A stretch of DNA of 64,000 bases from Bacteroidales bacterium (GTDB taxonomy: Bacteria > Bacteroidota > Bacteroidia > Bacteroidales > UBA932). The notes beneath the pieces are model-generated. The model saw nothing but the letters and a program-made list of their open reading frames with translations, made no database searches and had not been told where the DNA came from. Below are positions 58,518 through 64,000 of the stretch, piece after piece. Numbering within the stretch: the first letter of the stretch is position 1; each line of letters opens with the position of its first letter. A program made the translations under genes and the position numbers. The stretch spans positions 1-64,000 of the forward strand of contig SUYU01000008.1 in the NCBI GenBank assembly GCA_015060245.1, read 5' to 3'.

Positions 58518-61466
58518 ATGCCTATGAAAAAACTATTTTCATTCAGTTTGTTCGTAGCGTTGGTGTTCAGTTTCTGTATTGACGCCGCAGCGCAGAACAA
58601 GGCAAGGATAAACGTTTCCGGGCAGATTTTCTCAGTAGCGACTGCTGATGCAACAGAGAAGTATCCTGTTCCGTTTGCGGCTATCATTTTGCCTGAGATT
58701 AACGTAACTGCAACATCTGATGCAGAGGGCGTTTATCATCTACCTAATATGGTTGAAGGAAAGTATAAAGTTTCCATTCAATCTATGGGTTTTGTTACTA
58801 TTGATACAGTAATTCATGTGTCTGCTATCCGTGATGTTTTCAACTTCACAATGATGGAGAGTAACTTCCGTATGGATGAGATTGTGGTAACTGCAGAGGT
58901 TTCCAAAGCAGGTTCTGCAACTTCATCTATCATCAACAAAAATGCTATGGAGCACTTGCAGACAACATCTTTGGCAGACGTTATGTCTTTGATGCCAGGT
59001 GCTACTCAGCAGAAACCTGACTTGCAGGGTGTTTCTACTGCTTCTGTACGTGGTGGTAGTTCTTTGGGTACTGCAGTCATTGTCGATGGTGCGCCAATGT
59101 CTAACAATGCAAACTTGCAGACCCTTAAAACAGGTAAGTCTTCACAAACTGGTTCAGTAAATCCAACAACCGGTATTGACCTTCGTACTGTTACAACCGA
59201 TAACGTTGAGAGTGTTGAGGTTATCCGTGGTGTTGCCCCTGTTGAGTATGGTGACATTACTGCAGGTGCTGTGATTGTAAACTCTAAAGCAGGTTATCAG
59301 CCGCTTACTCTTAAGTTCAATGTTAACCCTAATGTTTACTCAATTTCAGCAACACAAGGTTTTGCACTTGGTAAGAAGGCAGGTAACATCAACTATGGTG
59401 TTGACTATGCTTATTCAGTTGATGAGCCTACTGAAGGTTATGACTATTATCAGCGTGTAACTGCTAAAGTTGGTTATACCAATACGTTTGGAAGGTTTTA
59501 TACAAATAACTCTTTGAGTTTCATCTATACTTATGATAGAGGTTATCCTAATCCTAATGATGAGGACGATAAAGAGACTTTTTATGAGCAGGACTGGAGT
59601 ATCCGTTTTGCCCATAATGGCCAGTATAATGCCAATGCCGGTTTCTTCAAGAGTTTGCAATATAACGTTACTTTCAACTATACAAACCGTCACAGTTTCT
59701 ATGAGGATGAACTAATCAATGCTGATGTGGCATATTCATATTCAAAGACTGACGGTGATGTCATTTCAAGTATTCTTAATGGTCATGTTTATGATGTGAA
59801 TGGTAATCAAATTACCAAATATGATCCTTCTAAATCAGATTACAACAGAGCATGGATGCTTCCTGCAACTTACTGGAGCCAGTATGACATCTATGGTAAG
59901 GAGTTGAATACCTTTGCCAAAGTTAAGGCAAACTTTGCCGGTGACTGGGGTAAAACTAATCACAGATTGGTAGTTGGTGTTGATTTCAAGAGTGACGGTA
60001 ACGTAGGTGAGGGTCGTGTATTTGATCCTGAGTTCCCTCCATACCGTGACGGTAGCGACTTTGAGACCACAAGAGATAGGGCATTTAAGGATATTCCTTT
60101 CGTCAACCAGTTTGGTGCATATATCCAGGAGACATTCTCTGCAAAAATTGCAAAACGTGAGTTGGAGATTGTTGCAGGTGTGAGATATGACCATACCTTC
60201 GATTTTGGTGGTGGCATTTCACCTCGTGTCAATATGTCGTATGAGTTGATACCAAGAGTATTGAACCTTCATGCTGCATACGGTATTACACGTAAGGCTC
60301 CAACACTTCACTTTTTGTATCCTGATAACAAATATTATGATTTTGTCAACTTCAACAATCAGTCATCATCTACTACTCCGGACGATAAGAAGATGCAGGT
60401 TGTTACTACTCATGTTCTTGAGCGTGAGACAGTTGATCTTGAAATGATGCGTCAGGATAAAATAGAGGTTGGCCTTTCTGCAAATATCGGCAAAATGTAT
60501 TTCTCGGTTGTAGGTTATGAAGAGTGGGTAGATAATGGATATGATTTCTATACTGATCCGACTGATTATCGTATAGTAGATTATGTAGAATATAAGACAA
60601 AATTTGATCCTAATACCGGTGATTTGCTTTTGGGCCAGAATGGTATGCCTGCACTTGTTGAATCTGCAAGAAACCCTTACCTAATTATGGCAAGCAAACC
60701 TGGTAATAGACAAAGATATAAGAGAACAGGTTTGGAGTATGTTTTGAACTTTGGTAGAATTGATGCAATCAGAACAACATTCCAACTTGATGGTCAGATC
60801 TTCACTACAAAGACCCCTCCTAATGACACTTATACAATGCTAAGCAGAATCCCAGCAGGTGCTACTGGTGATTATAGCAAATACCCTGATATTGGAGTAT
60901 TCTCACATATGGAGATTGAGCCAGTATTTTATTCAGAGAGCATGTCAACCAATTTGACTGCAGTTCACAATATTCCTAACATCGGTTTGGTTGTTTCTGC
61001 CAATGTTCATGTCAATTGGGGAACAAAATCTTGGGAAAACTATTCACATGACCGTGATTTGTTGACAATTCCTCATTGGTGGATTCCACGTACCACTACT
61101 ATTGTAGATGGCGTTGAGTATAAACCACAAGTAGACAGTAAAGGTAATATAACTGGAATGTATGAATTCAAAAAAGAGTGGGCAGATCCAGAGAATCCTA
61201 ATTACGAGAAATTCCAATATCTGATTGCAAAAGATTCTTATAACTGGGAGACTTTGTATATTCATGAACCTCGTAATCCTATTACAGTTACAATTGGTTG
61301 TAACATTACTAAAGAGTTTGGTGATAATTTTGATATTTCATTCTTTGCCCAGAATATGTTCCGTAGCAGCCGTTTGAAAGAATTAACTGCTAGTCCTGGT
61401 GATTTGAGAAGATATGGCGGCGGCGGATTCTACTTTGGTCTTCAGTTAAATGCTACAATTAAATAA
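58518..61466 (+). CDS. TonB-dependent receptor with N-terminal carboxypeptidase-regulatory-like domain
   Basis: FAAIILPEINVTATSDAEGVYHLPNMVEGKYKVSIQSMGF; plug domain (ADVMSLMPGATQQ... VIVDGAPMSNN...VESVEVIRGVAPVEYGDITAGAVIVNSKAG); C-terminal barrel. Confidence 0.95.
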   Translation: MPMKKLFSFSLFVALVFSFCIDAAAQNKARINVSGQIFSVATADATEKYPVPFAAIILPEINVTATSDAEGVYHLPNMVEGKYKVSIQSMGFVTIDTVIHVSAIRDVFNFTMMESNFRMDEIVVTAEVSKAGSATSSIINKNAMEHLQTTSLADVMSLMPGATQQKPDLQGVSTASVRGGSSLGTAVIVDGAPMSNNANLQTLKTGKSSQTGSVNPTTGIDLRTVTTDNVESVEVIRGVAPVEYGDITAGAVIVNSKAGYQPLTLKFNVNPNVYSISATQGFALGKKAGNINYGVDYAYSVDEPTEGYDYYQRVTAKVGYTNTFGRFYTNNSLSFIYTYDRGYPNPNDEDDKETFYEQDWSIRFAHNGQYNANAGFFKSLQYNVTFNYTNRHSFYEDELINADVAYSYSKTDGDVISSILNGHVYDVNGNQITKYDPSKSDYNRAWMLPATYWSQYDIYGKELNTFAKVKANFAGDWGKTNHRLVVGVDFKSDGNVGEGRVFDPEFPPYRDGSDFETTRDRAFKDIPFVNQFGAYIQETFSAKIAKRELEIVAGVRYDHTFDFGGGISPRVNMSYELIPRVLNLHAAYGITRKAPTLHFLYPDNKYYDFVNFNNQSSSTTPDDKKMQVVTTHVLERETVDLEMMRQDKIEVGLSANIGKMYFSVVGYEEWVDNGYDFYTDPTDYRIVDYVEYKTKFDPNTGDLLLGQNGMPALVESARNPYLIMASKPGNRQRYKRTGLEYVLNFGRIDAIRTTFQLDGQIFTTKTPPNDTYTMLSRIPAGATGDYSKYPDIGVFSHMEIEPVFYSESMSTNLTAVHNIPNIGLVVSANVHVNWGTKSWENYSHDRDLLTIPHWWIPRTTTIVDGVEYKPQVDSKGNITGMYEFKKEWADPENPNYEKFQYLIAKDSYNWETLYIHEPRNPITVTIGCNITKEFGDNFDISFFAQNMFRSSRLKELTASPGDLRRYGGGGFYFGLQLNATIK

Positions 61467-61483
61467 TTTTAGGAGATACAATT

Positions 61484-62767
61484 ATGAAAAGATATTTTAA
61501 ATTAATATTCAGTTTGACCTTAATTGCCTTTATCTCCTCTTGCATAAGCATGATGGATAACGCACAGGATGTGCCTGAAGTGTCAAAAATTGAGGTTTCA
61601 TATAAAATTGCTGCTACAACTGCTTTCCAGGAGAAAAATGGGGAGGTTATTCCTGACCCAAATTTTTCGGTTGAAGGTTTAAAGGTAGAGTTTCTTGAGT
61701 TGCAGACTAATGCTATTACTGTTGGTACTACTGATGCCAATGGATTGGTTACCGTAAATATTATTCCTGGTGACTATTCAATTAAAGTATCAGGTAGTGT
61801 TGAGTTTGAAGGCTTTACATACATGATGAACGGAACTATTCCACAGACTTCTCTTGTAAAGACTGTTCCTGTAGAGGAGGCTATGAGTCGTAGAGATTTG
61901 CTGATAGTAATCCGCCCATCTAAACTTGCTCCGCTTATCATCAGTGAGATTTACTATTGTGGTGCTTCTAACTACTATTTCCGTGACCAAACTTACCATA
62001 TCACAAATAATGGTAATAAAACCGAGTATTTGGATGGTGTATGTTTTGCTCAATTGCATCCTGCAACTATATCAGGTTCATCAACTTTGCCTATTTGGCC
62101 TGATGAGATTGGTGTTGACAACTATGTTTTTGGTCATGTTGTTTGGCAGTTCCCTGGTAATGGTAAAGATTATCCGTTAGAGCCGGGAGAGTCTGTTGTA
62201 GTAGTACAGGAGGCAAGGGACCATAGAGAGAATAACCCAGATTCATTCGACAACTCAATGGCCAATTGGGAGTGCTGGTCTGGTAACCAGGGTAGAAATA
62301 ATCCAGATGTTGCAAATATGCCTGCAATCTTTACAAGAAACTTGAACAAGATGCAATGGTTGACATCTGTATTTGGTTCAGCATTCTGTTTGTATAAACC
62401 AGATGATGGAACAGTCGTAGACGCTGCTTATTATGAGAAAGATGAGAATCTTCAGACTGAGGTTAATAAGACAACCCGCTATGCAAAAATTCCTGCTTCA
62501 TGGGTTTACGATGGTGTTGAACTTCTTGCTGATATGAGTCTAATGAGCAAGAAACGTATCCCAGGTTTTGTAGATGCTGGTGGTACTTCTGTTGAGCAGA
62601 CATATTGTCAGAAAGTTGTTTCAAGAAAAGTTGTTGGCAAGAGAGCAGACGGTACTCCAATTTTCGCTGATACCAATAACTCTACTGAGGACTTTGAGGT
62701 TATACTTTACCCTCAGATCAGAAGACATGGTACCAAAGCCCCTGCATGGGATGGTACCAATAAATAA
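61484..62767 (+). CDS. DUF4876 domain lipoprotein
   Basis: Lipobox LIAFISSCIS; APLIISEIYYCGASNYYFRDQTYHITNNGNKTEYLDGVCFAQLHP typical of DUF4876. Confidence 0.88.
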   Translation: MKRYFKLIFSLTLIAFISSCISMMDNAQDVPEVSKIEVSYKIAATTAFQEKNGEVIPDPNFSVEGLKVEFLELQTNAITVGTTDANGLVTVNIIPGDYSIKVSGSVEFEGFTYMMNGTIPQTSLVKTVPVEEAMSRRDLLIVIRPSKLAPLIISEIYYCGASNYYFRDQTYHITNNGNKTEYLDGVCFAQLHPATISGSSTLPIWPDEIGVDNYVFGHVVWQFPGNGKDYPLEPGESVVVVQEARDHRENNPDSFDNSMANWECWSGNQGRNNPDVANMPAIFTRNLNKMQWLTSVFGSAFCLYKPDDGTVVDAAYYEKDENLQTEVNKTTRYAKIPASWVYDGVELLADMSLMSKKRIPGFVDAGGTSVEQTYCQKVVSRKVVGKRADGTPIFADTNNSTEDFEVILYPQIRRHGTKAPAWDGTNK

Positions 62768-62800
62768 TAACCAAGGTATTAACTTAACAGATTAATAGCA

Positions 62801-64000
62801 ATGATAAAAAATATATTTAAGGCTATAGGCTGCTTATCCTTGGTGGTAACTGCCTTTAATCCAGTTCTTGCTCAGGAGAATCAGACTCCTGCTTCAGTTG
62901 AAAAATTGAAGATGCAGAATATTTGGATGAACAATACAACAAATGCTGCAGCAGGTGTTGTTGATGCTTCAAAAGTCTACAGCATTTCATCTTTGGGTTA
63001 TCAGATGGATAAAGGTGACTTTTCAATGACTCAGGCTGGAAAAGACAATAATCAATTCCAGTTGAAGACTGAGGGTGGTGGAGTATATGAGAAGTTGTCA
63101 AATATGTTTATGTATGGCGAGTTGTCATATACCCGTGATGTTATCAAGGAGTCGAGATTCAATCTTTTGGAGTATGATCCATTCAGAGATATTCCGTTCC
63201 TTTTGGCTGATACAAACACTTCTAAATGGATTAGACAGCAATATGATCTTAGCATGAAGATTGCAACTCCACAGTTGTTCAATTTCCTTACTTTGGGTGT
63301 TACTGGTAACTATATGACAGGTTTGTCTGCAAAACAGGATGATCCTAAAACTCAGAAAGATGTTTCAAGATTTGGTATCGGCGGTTCAATTTTAATGAGT
63401 TTTGGCAAACACCATATTGGTATGGAGTTCAACCATCAGAACAGACGTGAAGATGGTTATACAATGATTTCTAACTCCAGATTCACTTCAAGAGCATGGG
63501 ATTATGTAGCACCTGGTTTCTTTAGAGAGGCTGAGATGGGTTCGTTCAGTTCATTGGTAACTTCACGTTATAACCATTCTCATTTGATGAATGGTGCTCT
63601 TCAATATGGTTTCAAGAATGATCATTGGAACTTCTTGTTGGAGGGTAAATACCAACATCTTGTTGAAGATATTAATAATGAGAGTTTGGATTCTAGCCCA
63701 TATACCGGAAGAAAGATGATAGGTACTGTAGTTCAAGATACCTGGAGCGGTAAAGTTGTTCTAAACTATACTTTCAACAATGGTAATATGTTGGCTTTGA
63801 ATGCTTCTTATGCCGACAAACATGTAGATGGCATTGAGTATTTCCAGGAATATAACTCAGAATATGAGGTGCAGGCTTGGGAAGTTAAAGCCAAATATAT
63901 CCGTTCTACAATTGACAGAGTTCATACAGATGTAAAACTTGACTATATTGTAAATGACGGTAATGTTTACAAATGGTGGTTTGGTGTTAACTTTGCAAAC
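62801..64000 (+). CDS. DUF6850-type outer membrane beta-barrel protein, truncated by the right window edge
   Basis: Open frame from ATG 62801 to the window end: MIKNIFKAIGCLSLVVTAFNPVLAQENQTPAS...YGELSYTRDVIKESRFNLLEYDPFRDIPFLLADTNTSKWIRQQYDLSMKIATP. Absent from the ORF track because it is not closed. Confidence 0.75.
   Translation, partial: MIKNIFKAIGCLSLVVTAFNPVLAQENQTPASVEKLKMQNIWMNNTTNAAAGVVDASKVYSISSLGYQMDKGDFSMTQAGKDNNQFQLKTEGGGVYEKLSNMFMYGELSYTRDVIKESRFNLLEYDPFRDIPFLLADTNTSKWIRQQYDLSMKIATPQLFNFLTLGVTGNYMTGLSAKQDDPKTQKDVSRFGIGGSILMSFGKHHIGMEFNHQNRREDGYTMISNSRFTSRAWDYVAPGFFREAEMGSFSSLVTSRYNHSHLMNGALQYGFKNDHWNFLLEGKYQHLVEDINNESLDSSPYTGRKMIGTVVQDTWSGKVVLNYTFNNGNMLALNASYADKHVDGIEYFQEYNSEYEVQAWEVKAKYIRSTIDRVHTDVKLDYIVNDGNVYKWWFGVNFAN

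Noticed and set aside
1-64000. tRNA, rRNA, complete IS elements, prophage or integrase genes
   Set aside because: None recognised by eye on either strand; a tRNAscan/Infernal run would be needed to exclude tRNAs or riboswitches formally.

Overview
The window is a Bacteroidota (probably Bacteroidales) chromosomal segment and is mostly housekeeping. The host call rests on TAnnTTTG-type promoters, SusC/TonB-type receptors, PorT-like proteins and other family content; it is inference, not a phylogeny. Main blocks: a DUF262 protein running off the left edge plus a coiled-coil membrane protein; a GT-rich 91-bp minisatellite of about 0.9 kb between convergent genes; the branched-chain amino acid operon ilvD-B-N-C-A-E (minus strand); a DUF362 protein and D-cysteine desulfhydrase; a golvesin-type amidase; an L-cysteine desulfidase-like protein; RNase P RNA (rnpB); a GlcNAc/MurNAc kinase-murQ-recR-symporter-mntP operon; corA; a decayed intergenic region with a HipA remnant; a POT transporter; rpsA-rnz-S41 protease; ispG; a RelA/SpoT homolog; hydG; a flavodiiron protein; ligA; phosphofructokinase and alpha-amylase; an Rpn/PD-(D/E)XK nuclease-transposase; and a TonB receptor / DUF4876 / DUF6850 cluster running off the right edge. 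The best hidden element is a 46-codon ORF at 14511-14651 (minus), below the ORF-track cutoff. It encodes MNSETMINNANRTFAAISSLSRLLGRMSGQILDVIVVVVLSVIIIK and is followed by mutually exclusive antiterminator and terminator hairpins just before ilvD. This is a leader-peptide transcription attenuator for the ilv operon.
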